Source of the DNA: DAOTTI01 sp034437795
GTDB taxonomy: Bacteria; Chloroflexota; UBA11872; UBA12225
Reading direction: 5' to 3'
Assembly (NCBI GenBank): GCA_034437795.1
Contig: DAOTTI010000132.1
Span: 1 to 35,570 of the forward strand
Length of the DNA stretch: 35,570 bases
The notes beneath the pieces were generated by a model. It did no database searches and was not told the origin of the DNA. It worked only from the letters and a program-made list of their open reading frames with translations. The translations under genes were made by a program, and so were the position numbers. This document shows, piece by piece, positions 24,949 through 32,869 of the stretch (positions within the stretch are counted from its first letter, which is position 1; each line of letters opens with the position of its first letter).

Positions 24949-25206
24949 GAGCGTCACCGGCGCGCGAGGGGAACGTGGCGGGCATGTGCGCCGGTGCGTC
25001 CCTTCGTCAGGGCAGGCGATAGCGTGGCCAAGCCTGCCGCCCTTCCCCCGGCCAGGTCGCGAATTGCCGGCGCCACGTGCGGTGCGCCGGAATGCTAGAC
25101 GATCTGCGAGGCCGGTGGCAATCCCGCGCCCGTAGGCGGGCTGGCGTCCGGCGGTCTGGCTCCTCCATCTGGCCGGGCACACGTCGCGCCGGCAATCCAG
25201 CGCCCC

Positions 25207-25947
25207 TCAGGAGAACTGAGGGGGCGGGAGCAAGCGCGCGATGGCCTGCAGCGCCTTGTCCACCTCGCGCCTGCCGTCGCGCACGATGAACACGCCGTGG
25301 CCAGGGTAGAGCCCATCGATCGCCAAGGTGGCCAGGCGCTCCACGCTGCGGATGGACTCCTGCACGGAGCAGTCCCACGTGTGCTGGAGCAGGATCCGGC
25401 CGCCGGCGAACAGGGCGTCTCCCGTAAAGGCAGCCACGCGTCCGCGGCGCCGCACGACGTAGGTCAGGTGCCCCGCGGCGTGGCCCGGGGTGTCCAGCGC
25501 TTCCACGGTCAGGTCGCCGACGCGCACCGTTGCCCCATCCGCTAGCTCCTCGTCGACAGGACAGGCCGCGAAGACGAAGTCCTGGGGATACATGCCAGCC
25601 CCGCGGGCCACGTCCAGGCTAATAGCCCGCTCATCGCCGGCACGGACGAAGGCGGCGACGGGCCCCGAGGCATAGACACGCAGGCCCAGACGCCCCCGCA
25701 GCGCAGCGGCGCCGGCCGCGTGGTCGGCGTGCCCGTGGGTCAGGAAAAGATGGCGTACTCGCCGCGGATCGAGGCCATCCGCCTCGATCCGCGCCAGCAT
25801 GGCGGCGGGGTCACGCCCGCTGCCGGCGTCGATCAGGGCGTACTCGTCGCCGCCCTCCAGCAGGTAGACGTGGCAGTCATAGTCGTCCGTCAGGCAAAAG
25901 CCTGCGCGGCCGCTGGCGACCAGATGGAGGCGGTCCTCGATCTTCAC
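25207..25947 (-). CDS. Metallo-beta-lactamase-fold hydrolase
   Basis: A 246-residue protein with the complete MBL metal site: THGHADH (His71, His73, Asp75, His76), TPGHAAGH, FTGDALFAGG and LYPGHG. The layout resembles glyoxalase II-like or quorum-lactonase-like enzymes; the substrate cannot be told. GTG 25947 (MKIEDRLHLV) is chosen because residues further upstream are low-complexity. It lies on the minus strand with a 258-bp gap to the GH51 start, which shows no gene. It is divergent from the second sulfatase. Confidence 0.9.
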   Translation of the reverse strand: MKIEDRLHLVASGRAGFCLTDDYDCHVYLLEGGDEYALIDAGSGRDPAAMLARIEADGLDPRRVRHLFLTHGHADHAAGAAALRGRLGLRVYASGPVAAFVRAGDERAISLDVARGAGMYPQDFVFAACPVDEELADGATVRVGDLTVEALDTPGHAAGHLTYVVRRRGRVAAFTGDALFAGGRILLQHTWDCSVQESIRSVERLATLAIDGLYPGHGVFIVRDGRREVDKALQAIARLLPPPQFS

Positions 25948-26041
25948 CGGCTCACGTGCCCCCGGCGTGCTGCTCCCTCTATGATAGGCGGGAAGGGAGG
26001 GAGAATGACGTCGCACGCTTCACGCGGCGTCGTTGTGGAAT

Positions 26042-26140
26042 AACTCCCGCAACGCCAAGAGCGTGGCTGAGGCCATCAAGCGGGGCGTCGATCCCATCCT
26101 GCAGGAAATCCGGGCCTCCGGCGAGCTGGCCTGCCGGTAG
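26042..26140 (+). pseudogene. Possible C-terminal fragment of another ABC solute-binding protein
   Basis: An isolated 32-codon stretch ends in TAG and reads NAKSVAEAIKRGVDPILQEI followed by RASGEL. This resembles the terminal helix of extracellular solute-binding proteins (compare EVADAIKQQVDPLL at the other remnant). It has no start codon and nothing recognisable upstream. The match is short, so this is a tentative call. Confidence 0.35.
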
Positions 26141-26206
26141 CCGAAGGCCCGACGTGCCGCGCGCCACGCGAGCCGTGGCAAGCTTGGCGAGACAGGTTGA
26201 CTGGAC

Positions 26207-27820
26207 ATGACGGAACGCGTGCGCCGCCCCAACATCGTGCTCATCATGTGCGACCAGCTACGGGCGGACTTTCTGTCGTCGGCCGGGTTCCCGCTGCCGA
26301 CGACGCCAGCGCTGGACGCCTGGGCCGCCGGTGGAGTGACGTTTGGCCGCGCCTACACCAGCTCACCGCTCTGCACGCCGGCCCGCGCGTCCCTGCTCAC
26401 TGGGCGCTTTCCCCACGCCCACGGGCTGCGGGGCAACTTCCCGCGGGGCGTGCGCTTCGACTACGACCTCGAGCAGGTGCTCCACCGGCTCGGCTACCAC
26501 GTCGCGCTGGTGGGCAAGAACCACTCCTACCTGCGCCCGGAGCAGTTCGACTTCCAGCGGCCGTACTCCCACGCCTTCGCCCCGCCACGTGGCGCCGGGT
26601 CGGTGGGCGGCACCGGCATGGGCGCAGGGGCGGCGTCCACCGATGAGTTCACGCGCTGGCTGCGGCGCCTTAACCACGGCGTGGCAACGGAGCCGACGCC
26701 GTTTCCGCTTGAAGACCAGTATCCGGTGCGGATCGTGGACGAGAGCATCGTCCACCTGCAGCAGCGACGAGCGCAGGCGCCGGGCCAGCCCTTCTTCCTG
26801 TGGATGTCGTTCCCCGAGCCGCATAACCCCTACCAGGTGCCGGCGCCCTACTTCGACCTCTTCCCGCCGGACAGGGTGCCGGACCGCGCCGCCGGCCCGG
26901 AGGTCCTGGCCAGGAAGCCCTTCCCCTGGGCCTGGGAGCGCGACCTGATGCGCCACGTCTATCCCAACGTGGACGATCTCTGGCGGCGGGCGCGCTCCAA
27001 CTATTGCGGCATGGTCCGGCTGATCGACGATCAGCTGGCCCGCTTCTTCGCCTATTTACAGGACTCCGGCCTGGCGGAGACGACGCACGTCATCTTCCTG
27101 GCCGACCACGGCGACTACGTCGGCGAGTACGGGCTGCTGCGCAAGGGCGTGGGCCTACCGGAGTGCCTCATCCGCATGCCGCTCATCTGGCGCGGGCCGG
27201 GCATCGCCGTCGGCCGGCGCGAGGACACGGCGCATGTCTCCATCGTGGACGTGTTCCCCACCCTGTGCGAGATCCTGGGAGTGCCTCTGCCGATTGGCGT
27301 GCAGGGGCGCAGCCTGCTGCCGCTGCTGCGGGGCGAGCCCTATCCCGCGGAAGAGTTCGCCAGCATCCTGGTGGAGGTCGGCCTGGGCGGGTTGGCCTAC
27401 ACGGCAGGGGATGCGGCAGCGTTCGGCTTCGAGGATCGCACCGCCTACCATCCGTCGGCGGAGCCAGGCGGCGCGCCGACCTTCGACGAGCTGAATAGCC
27501 TGACGCTCAGCGGGCGCCTGAAGGCCGTTCGAGCCGGCGACTGGAAGCTGATCTACGACTGGCAGCGCCCGCGCGAGGTGGAGCTGTATTGCCTGCGCGA
27601 CGACCCGGCTGAGCTACAGAACCGCGCCACCGATCCCTCGCCGGAGCCCCAGATCAACGCCCAGCAGCTCTTCGCCGACCTCCTGCGCTGGACCATCCGC
27701 ACCGAAGACGATTGGCCACTGGCGCGGTACCGCCTGAAGCGCCATCCCCGTAACTGGCTCTTTACCGGCGAAGGCCGGATCGAGCCCGTGCCGCCGGAGG
27801 AGCGCCCCGAACTGCGCTGA
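26207..27820 (+). CDS. Sulfatase (formylglycine, Cys type)
   Basis: A 537-residue type I sulfatase, only distantly similar to the one at 15430. Metal ligands are in PNIVLIMCDQLRADFLS. The formylglycine site is SPLCTPARASLLTGRFPHAH (Cys near residue 56), followed by LVGKNHSYL. FLADHGDYVGEYGLLRKG contains the second metal pair. The C-terminal part has RAGDWKLIYDWQRPREVELY. No signal peptide is seen, so the substrate may be an imported sulfated sugar or another small sulfate ester. ATG 26207 is at the normal family start. The flavoprotein gene follows 11 bp after the stop, indicating co-transcription. Confidence 0.93.
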   Translation: MTERVRRPNIVLIMCDQLRADFLSSAGFPLPTTPALDAWAAGGVTFGRAYTSSPLCTPARASLLTGRFPHAHGLRGNFPRGVRFDYDLEQVLHRLGYHVALVGKNHSYLRPEQFDFQRPYSHAFAPPRGAGSVGGTGMGAGAASTDEFTRWLRRLNHGVATEPTPFPLEDQYPVRIVDESIVHLQQRRAQAPGQPFFLWMSFPEPHNPYQVPAPYFDLFPPDRVPDRAAGPEVLARKPFPWAWERDLMRHVYPNVDDLWRRARSNYCGMVRLIDDQLARFFAYLQDSGLAETTHVIFLADHGDYVGEYGLLRKGVGLPECLIRMPLIWRGPGIAVGRREDTAHVSIVDVFPTLCEILGVPLPIGVQGRSLLPLLRGEPYPAEEFASILVEVGLGGLAYTAGDAAAFGFEDRTAYHPSAEPGGAPTFDELNSLTLSGRLKAVRAGDWKLIYDWQRPREVELYCLRDDPAELQNRATDPSPEPQINAQQLFADLLRWTIRTEDDWPLARYRLKRHPRNWLFTGEGRIEPVPPEERPELR

Positions 27821-27831
27821 CAGGTATCACT

Positions 27832-29880
27832 ATGGCCCACCCGCGGTTCCCGCACCTGTTCAGCCCCATCACGATCAGGGGCATCGAGTTGCGCAACCGT
27901 ATCGCCATCTCGGGCCACTTCGCGGGCTGGTGGGTCGATGGCGAGGGCTTGCCCAGCGACTCCTTCCGCGCCTACATCGAGGAGCGGGCCCGCGGTGGCG
28001 TTGGGCTGTTCGTTATCGGCGCCACCGGTACCCGCTACGACGGCACCCCGCCCTTCTACCCCACCTGGCTGCTCAACCTGGACGAGCGCATCATCCCGCG
28101 GTACCGCATGCTGGTGGAGGCGGGCCACCGGCACGGCTGCGCCGTCTTCGCGCAGCTGATCCATCGGGGCGACCCACCGCAGCCCGGCGCCCAGCCGCCC
28201 GGCGTGCGGCCCGCACCCCCGCGCGCCCGGAACGCGCCGCCGCTGCGCTCCGGCGTGCCGCCCCCGCCGCGCACGGTCGAAGACCTGCGAGAGATTGTGG
28301 CCAGCTTTGGCCGAGCCGCCGCACGGGCGCTGGAAGGGGGCGTCGACGGGTTGGAGCTGCACGCGCACGAGGGCTTCCTCCACGCCCAGTTCCTGAGCCC
28401 TCGCTCCAACGTGCGCACCGACGAATACGGCGGGTCACCGGAGAACCGCGCGCGGCTGGTCATCGAGACGCTACAGGCGATGCGCGCCGCCATCGAGGCC
28501 TACGGCGATCCCCGCATTCCACTCGGCATCCGGCTGAAGGCGGACGACCTCGCGCCGGGCGGGATGACGCTGGCGGACTACGTCGAGCTGGTCCGCCGCC
28601 TGGAGGCCATGGGGCTGGTCGACTACCTCAGCTTGACCGCGGGGGACCATGCCTATCACCACGGCCCCATGTACCGCCCAGACGGCGAATGGCTCCCGCT
28701 GGTGGCGCAGATCCGCGAGCAGTGCCGGCTGCCGGTGATGCACGCCGGACGGATCACCGATCCCTTCATGGCCGAGCAGGCGGTGGCCAGCGGCCAGGTC
28801 GACGTGGTGTGCCTGACCAAGACGCACATCGCTGACCCGCACTTCACGCGCAAGGTCTACGCCGGGCAGCTCGACGACATCCGCTACTGCATGCGCTGCC
28901 TCCAGAGCTGCATCGGCAAGATGGAGCACATGACCTGTGTGTACAACCCGGTGACTGGCCGCGAGCGGGAGTGGGCCGAGTTGCAGCCGGCGCCGCGGCG
29001 CAAGCGCGTGGTGGTGGTCGGCGCCGGGCCGGCCGGAATGGAGGCGGCGCTGGTGGCGGCCCAGCGGGGGCACGACGTGGTGGTGCTGGAGCGCACCGGC
29101 CGGATCGGAGGGCAGACGCTGGCCGCGGCCGCGTCTCCCCTGCGCCAGAAGTTCGGCGAGATCGCCGCCTTCTACGAAGGCCAGGCGCGCAAGGGCGTCT
29201 TTGACCTGCGCCTCCAGACGAAAGCAGACGCCGGCATAGTGCTCTCCCTCCAACCGGATGCGGTCGTGATCGCCACCGGCTCCATCCCGCGGCGCGTCAC
29301 TGTGCCCGTGGCCGGCAGGACGCATGGGCGCCAGGCCGTGACGGTGCTGGAGGCGCTGGGCTTTGGTGGCCGCCGAGCGGCCGGCGGTTATGTTCCGGAT
29401 GCGTGCGGACAGGCGGCGGACACTGGTCGCCGGCTGCCGGTCAGGCGGGCGGTCGTCGTCGACCGTGAGGGGCACATGCGCGCCTTTGTCGTCGCCGACT
29501 ACTTGAGCCACCGCGGCGTGGAGGTGGAGTTTCTCACGCCGTTCGTGACGCCGGGGCCCCAGCTTGACGGCATGAACCAGGGAGAGCTGTGCGAGCGTTT
29601 GAGCCGGCGGGGCGTGCGCTTTGCCCCGGGCGAGGACGCCCTCTGGTGGCAGGACGAGACGACCCTGGTAGCGCGCGACGTCTTTTCCACTGAGCAGCGG
29701 CGCATCGAGCGCGTCGACCTGCTGGTTATCGCCGCCGGTTCGGAGCCGCTGAATGGCGTGGCTGCCGCCATCGCGGCCAGGGCGCCCGGGCTCGAGCTGC
29801 ACGTGATCGGCGACGCCTGCGCGCCTCGCACGGTGGAAGAGGCGACCTATCAGGGCGGGCGGGTCGGGCGCCTGCTGTAG
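27832..29880 (+). CDS. Old Yellow Enzyme / 2,4-dienoyl-CoA reductase-like flavoprotein (FMN, 4Fe-4S, FAD)
   Basis: A 682-residue three-domain oxidoreductase. Residues 1-340 form an FMN-binding TIM barrel (LFSPITIRGIELRNRIAISG, GVDGLELHAHEGFLHAQFLS, SNVRTDEYGGSPENRARL). A cysteine cluster at about 353, 356, 360 and 369 (CMRCLQSCIGKMEHMTC) binds a 4Fe-4S centre; its last spacing of 8 is shorter than in FadH. From about 385 there is a glutathione-reductase-like nucleotide domain (VVVVGAGPAGMEAALVAAQR). Relatives reduce enoyl double bonds or demethylate amines. The substrate is unknown. It lies directly behind the sulfatase gene, suggesting a shared degradation pathway. Confidence 0.93.
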   Translation: MAHPRFPHLFSPITIRGIELRNRIAISGHFAGWWVDGEGLPSDSFRAYIEERARGGVGLFVIGATGTRYDGTPPFYPTWLLNLDERIIPRYRMLVEAGHRHGCAVFAQLIHRGDPPQPGAQPPGVRPAPPRARNAPPLRSGVPPPPRTVEDLREIVASFGRAAARALEGGVDGLELHAHEGFLHAQFLSPRSNVRTDEYGGSPENRARLVIETLQAMRAAIEAYGDPRIPLGIRLKADDLAPGGMTLADYVELVRRLEAMGLVDYLSLTAGDHAYHHGPMYRPDGEWLPLVAQIREQCRLPVMHAGRITDPFMAEQAVASGQVDVVCLTKTHIADPHFTRKVYAGQLDDIRYCMRCLQSCIGKMEHMTCVYNPVTGREREWAELQPAPRRKRVVVVGAGPAGMEAALVAAQRGHDVVVLERTGRIGGQTLAAAASPLRQKFGEIAAFYEGQARKGVFDLRLQTKADAGIVLSLQPDAVVIATGSIPRRVTVPVAGRTHGRQAVTVLEALGFGGRRAAGGYVPDACGQAADTGRRLPVRRAVVVDREGHMRAFVVADYLSHRGVEVEFLTPFVTPGPQLDGMNQGELCERLSRRGVRFAPGEDALWWQDETTLVARDVFSTEQRRIERVDLLVIAAGSEPLNGVAAAIAARAPGLELHVIGDACAPRTVEEATYQGGRVGRLL

Positions 29881-29963
29881 CCGGCGCGTCCCGCGTCCTA
29901 GAGCGCTGCGCCGCCGTCCTCCAGGAGATGGCATCGTCCAAGGGATAAAGACCATGGGGCGCC

Positions 29964-29979
29964 AACCCGCCGGCGGGTT
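29964..29979. repeat. 16-bp perfect palindrome after the flavoprotein gene
   Basis: AACCCGCCGGCGGGTT begins 84 bp after the stop at 29880. It has no loop and no T-run; it may contribute to termination or bind a protein. Confidence 0.4.
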
Positions 29980-30084
29980 GCGGTTTAGCAGCAGGCGCAC
30001 CTGCCTCCATCTTGGCTCACTTGGCTCACTTTGCGTAAACGGTCGTCGCAGCAGCCGTGAGAGACCGCCCTAATCCTGGTAGGT

Positions 30085-30090
30085 GAGGAG
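30085..30090 (+). promoter_or_regulatory. Ribosome binding site of the broken antitoxin gene
   Basis: GAGGAG is 8 bases upstream of ATG 30099. An intact ribosome site before a broken frame supports the reading that a real gene once started here. Confidence 0.6.
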
Positions 30091-30098
30091 CCGCAGTG

Positions 30099-30393
30099 AT
30101 GGGCACCGTCAAGATCGAGCAAGACCAACTTGGACGACGACCTGGTGAGCCTGCTCCACTAGTGGGTCCTTTGTCATGCCGATTGCCGTTCCACCAGGGG
30201 AGCCAGTAGCCACAGCCATGCCAAGTGACCCACTAGCTCAACCAGCCCATCGACGCCATGGCCGGAGAGTTCATTAGAGCTCGGACTCTATCGGCGGGAG
30301 GCCATCTCGAGCGCCGCGTTGCTCGGCATGGAGCGCTTGGGGTTTCTCCGGCGCGCCTCGCGGCTGGGCATTCCACACTGCGCGTTTACCTAA
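30099..30393 (+). pseudogene. UPF0175-type antitoxin gene, frameshifted and interrupted by the 78-bp element
   Basis: The start reads MGTVKIE, then after one extra base (30120) KTNLDDDLVSLL. The 78-bp element follows at 30159. Beyond it the frame gives LNQPIDAMAGEFI, and after another shift near 30276 ELGLYRREAISSAALLGMER then LGFLRRASRLGIPHC and TAA at 30391. This is the UPF0175 pattern (ELYRRGEIS...A..LGM.R..F......GIP). Removing 77 bp of the element rejoins the reading as LVSLLQLNQPIDAMA in frame. The gene is dead through an insertion and at least two frameshifts. The usual partner, a DUF3368/PIN toxin, is represented just downstream. Confidence 0.75.
30159..30236 (-). mobile_element. 78-bp near-palindromic element, copy B (MITE/REP-like)
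   Basis: This is the reverse complement of copy A (10601-10678), same length, 73 of 78 positions identical, with termini CTAGTGGGTC and GACCCACTAG. It is inserted in the UPF0175-like antitoxin gene. On the plus strand it is flanked by TCCA and GCT as at copy A, although the element lies in the other orientation. No target-site duplication is needed to restore the interrupted frame. Confidence 0.78.
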
Positions 30394-30432
30394 AGACGAG
30401 TAGGGGGCCGAGCGCGCGCACAGCCAGGCCAT

Positions 30433-30510
30433 ATGAGCGCCCCACCGGTCATCTCCAACTCCAGCCCGCTCATCGCACTGCACAAGGTTGGGCAGCTGCA
30501 ACTGCACTGA
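30433..30510 (+). pseudogene. Truncated DUF3368/PIN-type toxin gene (N-terminal 25 residues)
   Basis: ATG 30433 opens MSAPPVISNSSPLIALHKVG then QLQLH and TGA. This is the first strand and helix of the VapC-like PIN toxins of the DUF3368 family (VVSNSSPLI.L...G.L), including the first catalytic region. The remaining 120 or more residues are absent; a heptamer repeat follows immediately. Its position behind a UPF0175-like gene is the standard antitoxin-toxin order for this family. Confidence 0.65.
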
Positions 30511-30514
30511 TAGA

Positions 30515-30549
30515 CCTTGAACGTTGAACCTTGAACCTTGAACTTTCAA
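30515..30549. repeat. Tandem heptamer repeat (CCTTGAA)n
   Basis: Five consecutive 7-bp units: CCTTGAA, CGTTGAA, CCTTGAA, CCTTGAA and the degenerate CTTTCAA. The array lies exactly at the broken end of the toxin remnant and just before the end of the enolase-superfamily gene. Confidence 0.8.
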
Positions 30550-30555
30550 CCTAGT

Positions 30556-31698
30556 TTAGAGCGCCGCCACGTAGCCATCGGCCGCCACGGCGCGGCGGAA
30601 CGCATCCTCGTCGAGCGCCAGCCCGAACCCCGGCATGTCGGGGACGTGCACCCAGCCGTCCTGCACGCGGTATGCGGAGGTATCCAGGCCGGGCGTGGCC
30701 GCCTCGTCCCATTCCACGAACGTGAAGTTGCGGATGGCGCCGCCCAGGTGGGCCGCGCCGTAGTTGCCGTAGTGGCCCCCGTAGTGGTGCGGCGCCGTGC
30801 GCGCGCCCCACTCGTCCAGCTGGCGCCCCGTGGCCAGCCAGCGCGTGAAGCCGTGGCCGAAGATGTCGTACTGGATCACGTCGACGATCCGCTCCCGCGC
30901 CCAGTCGAGCAAGCTGGGATGCGCCGCCCCCTCGCCATCGGCAATCAGGACGGAGAGGCCTTCCCGCTCCTGCCACTCCCGCAGGTCGCGGTAGAGGACC
31001 GCATCCTCGTGGAAGGCCTCCTCCAACCAGAACACGCGGCAGTCGGCCGTCTCTGCGAGCACCCGCTTGGCCAGGTTCAGGTTGTAGCCGTTGTTGGCGT
31101 CGAGCATGAGCCGGCAGTCCGGCCCGACCGCGCGGCGCACCGCGCGGACGACCGCGACGTCGCGCCGCGTGCCGTCCTCCAGGGGCATGTGGCGGGCGCC
31201 CCGCCCCACCTTGATCTTGAAGGCGCGGTGCCCCCGCTCGTAACCTTCGCGCGCCTCCGCCGCGATGAGCGCCGCCCCTGCATCATCGGACGCCAGGTGC
31301 AGGTCGTCGAAGTAGAGCGAGGTGTCATAGCATGGGGCGCGGTAGGGAGGCTGGGGACGCGGGCGCCCGTTGACGGCGGCCGCCAGGGCATAGACCGGCT
31401 GGCCGGCCCGCTTGCCCATCAGGTCCCAGAGCGGATATTCCAGCGCCAGCCACGGCTCGAGCACGCCACGCTCGGGGGAGTAGACCTCGCTGAGACGCCT
31501 GCCGGTGATGGCGGCAGCCTGGTCGCGGCTGGCGCGGCAGGCGCCGAAACCGGTCGATCCATCTTCAGTGGTGATGCGTGCGATGGGCACGCGCACGACG
31601 GCGCCGTGCGCGCCCAGTCGAGCGTTGCAGCCGGCGGCGCGGGGTCGCCGGCCCTCCAGGCGCCCCCATTCCACCTGCACGATACGCGGATCGTCCAC
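30556..31698 (-). CDS. Enolase-superfamily enzyme (mandelate racemase / muconate lactonizing group)
   Basis: A 380-residue protein with an N-terminal capping domain and a C-terminal barrel. Catalytic Lys residues are likely in AFKIKVGRG (near residue 160). The Mg ligands are Asp in LMLDANNGY (near 198), Glu in WLEEAFHED (near 224) and Asp/Glu in IADGEG (near 251). The acid/base His of the mandelate racemase group may be in APHHYGGHYG. This suggests a sugar-acid dehydratase or racemase; the substrate is not identifiable. GTG 31698 is chosen because AGGAGG is 5 bases upstream; ATG 31749 has no ribosome site. It converges on the decayed toxin-antitoxin locus and is divergent from the pirin gene. 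Confidence 0.9.
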   Translation of the reverse strand: MDDPRIVQVEWGRLEGRRPRAAGCNARLGAHGAVVRVPIARITTEDGSTGFGACRASRDQAAAITGRRLSEVYSPERGVLEPWLALEYPLWDLMGKRAGQPVYALAAAVNGRPRPQPPYRAPCYDTSLYFDDLHLASDDAGAALIAAEAREGYERGHRAFKIKVGRGARHMPLEDGTRRDVAVVRAVRRAVGPDCRLMLDANNGYNLNLAKRVLAETADCRVFWLEEAFHEDAVLYRDLREWQEREGLSVLIADGEGAAHPSLLDWARERIVDVIQYDIFGHGFTRWLATGRQLDEWGARTAPHHYGGHYGNYGAAHLGGAIRNFTFVEWDEAATPGLDTSAYRVQDGWVHVPDMPGFGLALDEDAFRRAVAADGYVAAL

Positions 31699-31703
31699 GT
31701 CAG

Positions 31704-31709
31704 CCTCCT
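31704..31709 (-). promoter_or_regulatory. Ribosome binding site deciding the enolase-superfamily start
   Basis: AGGAGG on the minus strand, 5 bases before GTG 31698. It is the strongest ribosome site in this part of the window and overrides the upstream ATG 31749. Confidence 0.75.
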
Positions 31710-31877
31710 CTGGCCTCTGAGCCTCGGGCCCCTTGATCCGGCGCGACATGATACGTGACCGACAGGCACGTTTCCTGCTTGACCTCACGTGTACGCTTGC
31801 AAGGGCGGGACGCACACTGTGATCCCGTAGCGGACACGAACTGCCGACACCGCCGACACGAAGGAGCATAGAGCCAC

Positions 31878-32699
31878 ATGAGCACCACGCGCACGCAGGC
31901 TGCCGGAGGCGAGCAGCCGGCGGCCGGGGCGCCGCCCCGGCGCGTCGTCGCCGTCGCGGATTCGCACGTCGTGATGGAGGGAGCCGGCGTACCCGTCCGG
32001 CGCGTGCTGCCGTCACGGGTAGCCACCTACGACCTGGTCGACCCTTTCCTGCTGCTCGACGACTTCCAGATGGAGGTCGATCCCCAGTCGCCGGCCTTCC
32101 CGCCTCACCCGCACCGCGGCTTTGAGATCATCACCTATCTGCTGGAAGGAGCGGCGTCGCACTCCGATAGTGAGGGCAATACGGCCGTCGTCTCGGCCGG
32201 GGGCCTGCAGCGGATCACCGCCGGACGCGGCATCTGGCACGGCGAGGGGCCGGGCGGGCAAGCTCCAGGGCGCGTGCGGGGCCTGCAGCTGTGGATCAAT
32301 CTGGCGCGGGCCGAAAAGCAGATCGCGCCGAGCTACCAGACGGTCGAGGCAGACCAGATCCCGGTGCGCCGGATCGGCGACGCCACCGTCCGCGTGCTGG
32401 TGGGCGAAGGCTCGCCTACGACGCTCCGCACGCCGGCCATCTACTACGATGTGCAGCTGCCGCCGGGCGGGCGCGCCACGCTTCCCATTCCAGAGGGATA
32501 CCAGGGCTTCGCCTACGTCCTGGAAGGCGAAGCCATCCTGGGGAGCAACGAGGCGACGGTCAGAGCAGGGCAGCTGGCGGTGCTCGGTGAGGGGGGCCCG
32601 CTAAGCGCGGCGGGCGGCGCCGGTGGCGCGCGCTTCGTCCTCGGCGCTGGCCGGCCGCACCGCGAGCCGGTCCGCTGGTACGGCCCGTTCGTCGATTAG
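31878..32699 (+). CDS. Pirin family protein
   Basis: A 273-residue bicupin of the pirin family. The N-terminal cupin contains the metal site FPPHPHRGFEIITYLLEG (two His), followed by GGLQRITAGRGIWHGEGP (third His and Glu). RGLQLWINLARAEKQIAPSY and the second cupin core complete the family pattern. Bacterial pirins act as quercetinase-like dioxygenases or as regulators of redox metabolism; the role here is unknown. AAGGAG lies 13 bases before ATG 31878, rather far. The first 25 residues are low-complexity. The gene is divergent from the enolase-superfamily gene, with a 179-bp shared upstream region. Confidence 0.93.
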   Translation: MSTTRTQAAGGEQPAAGAPPRRVVAVADSHVVMEGAGVPVRRVLPSRVATYDLVDPFLLLDDFQMEVDPQSPAFPPHPHRGFEIITYLLEGAASHSDSEGNTAVVSAGGLQRITAGRGIWHGEGPGGQAPGRVRGLQLWINLARAEKQIAPSYQTVEADQIPVRRIGDATVRVLVGEGSPTTLRTPAIYYDVQLPPGGRATLPIPEGYQGFAYVLEGEAILGSNEATVRAGQLAVLGEGGPLSAAGGAGGARFVLGAGRPHREPVRWYGPFVD

Positions 32700-32745
32700 C
32701 CTGGTCCAGCGCGGGCGCGCGGCGCGGTCAGCCTGGTTAGCCTGG

Positions 32746-32817
32746 GTTCGTTACGCCAGGGGTCAGCGCCCCTCGTTGCGGGAGCGGGTGAGGGAAAAGG
32801 CGCCGCCTGTAACGAAC
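32746..32817. repeat. 9-bp inverted repeat arms enclosing a GC-rich repeat tract
   Basis: GTTCGTTAC (32746-32754) and GTAACGAAC (32809-32817) are exact complements 54 bp apart. The interior holds GGGAGCGGGTGAGGG, similar to other intergenic repeats of the window. It lies between the convergent pirin and DUF4177-like genes and could form a long hairpin that ends both transcripts. Confidence 0.45.
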
Positions 32818-32869
32818 GCGGGAGAGCCACACCCCATGCTGAGCCGCGCCGTAACGCCGTAAGGGAACC

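Noticed and set aside
28471..30000. A 509-codon open frame on the minus strand opposite the flavoprotein gene
   Set aside because: The plus strand encodes a complete flavoprotein with all cofactor motifs; the antisense product is Arg/His-rich without a domain.
30538..31758. A 406-codon plus-strand frame opposite the enolase-superfamily gene
   Set aside because: The minus-strand protein has the catalytic motifs and an excellent ribosome site; the plus frame begins inside the heptamer repeat.
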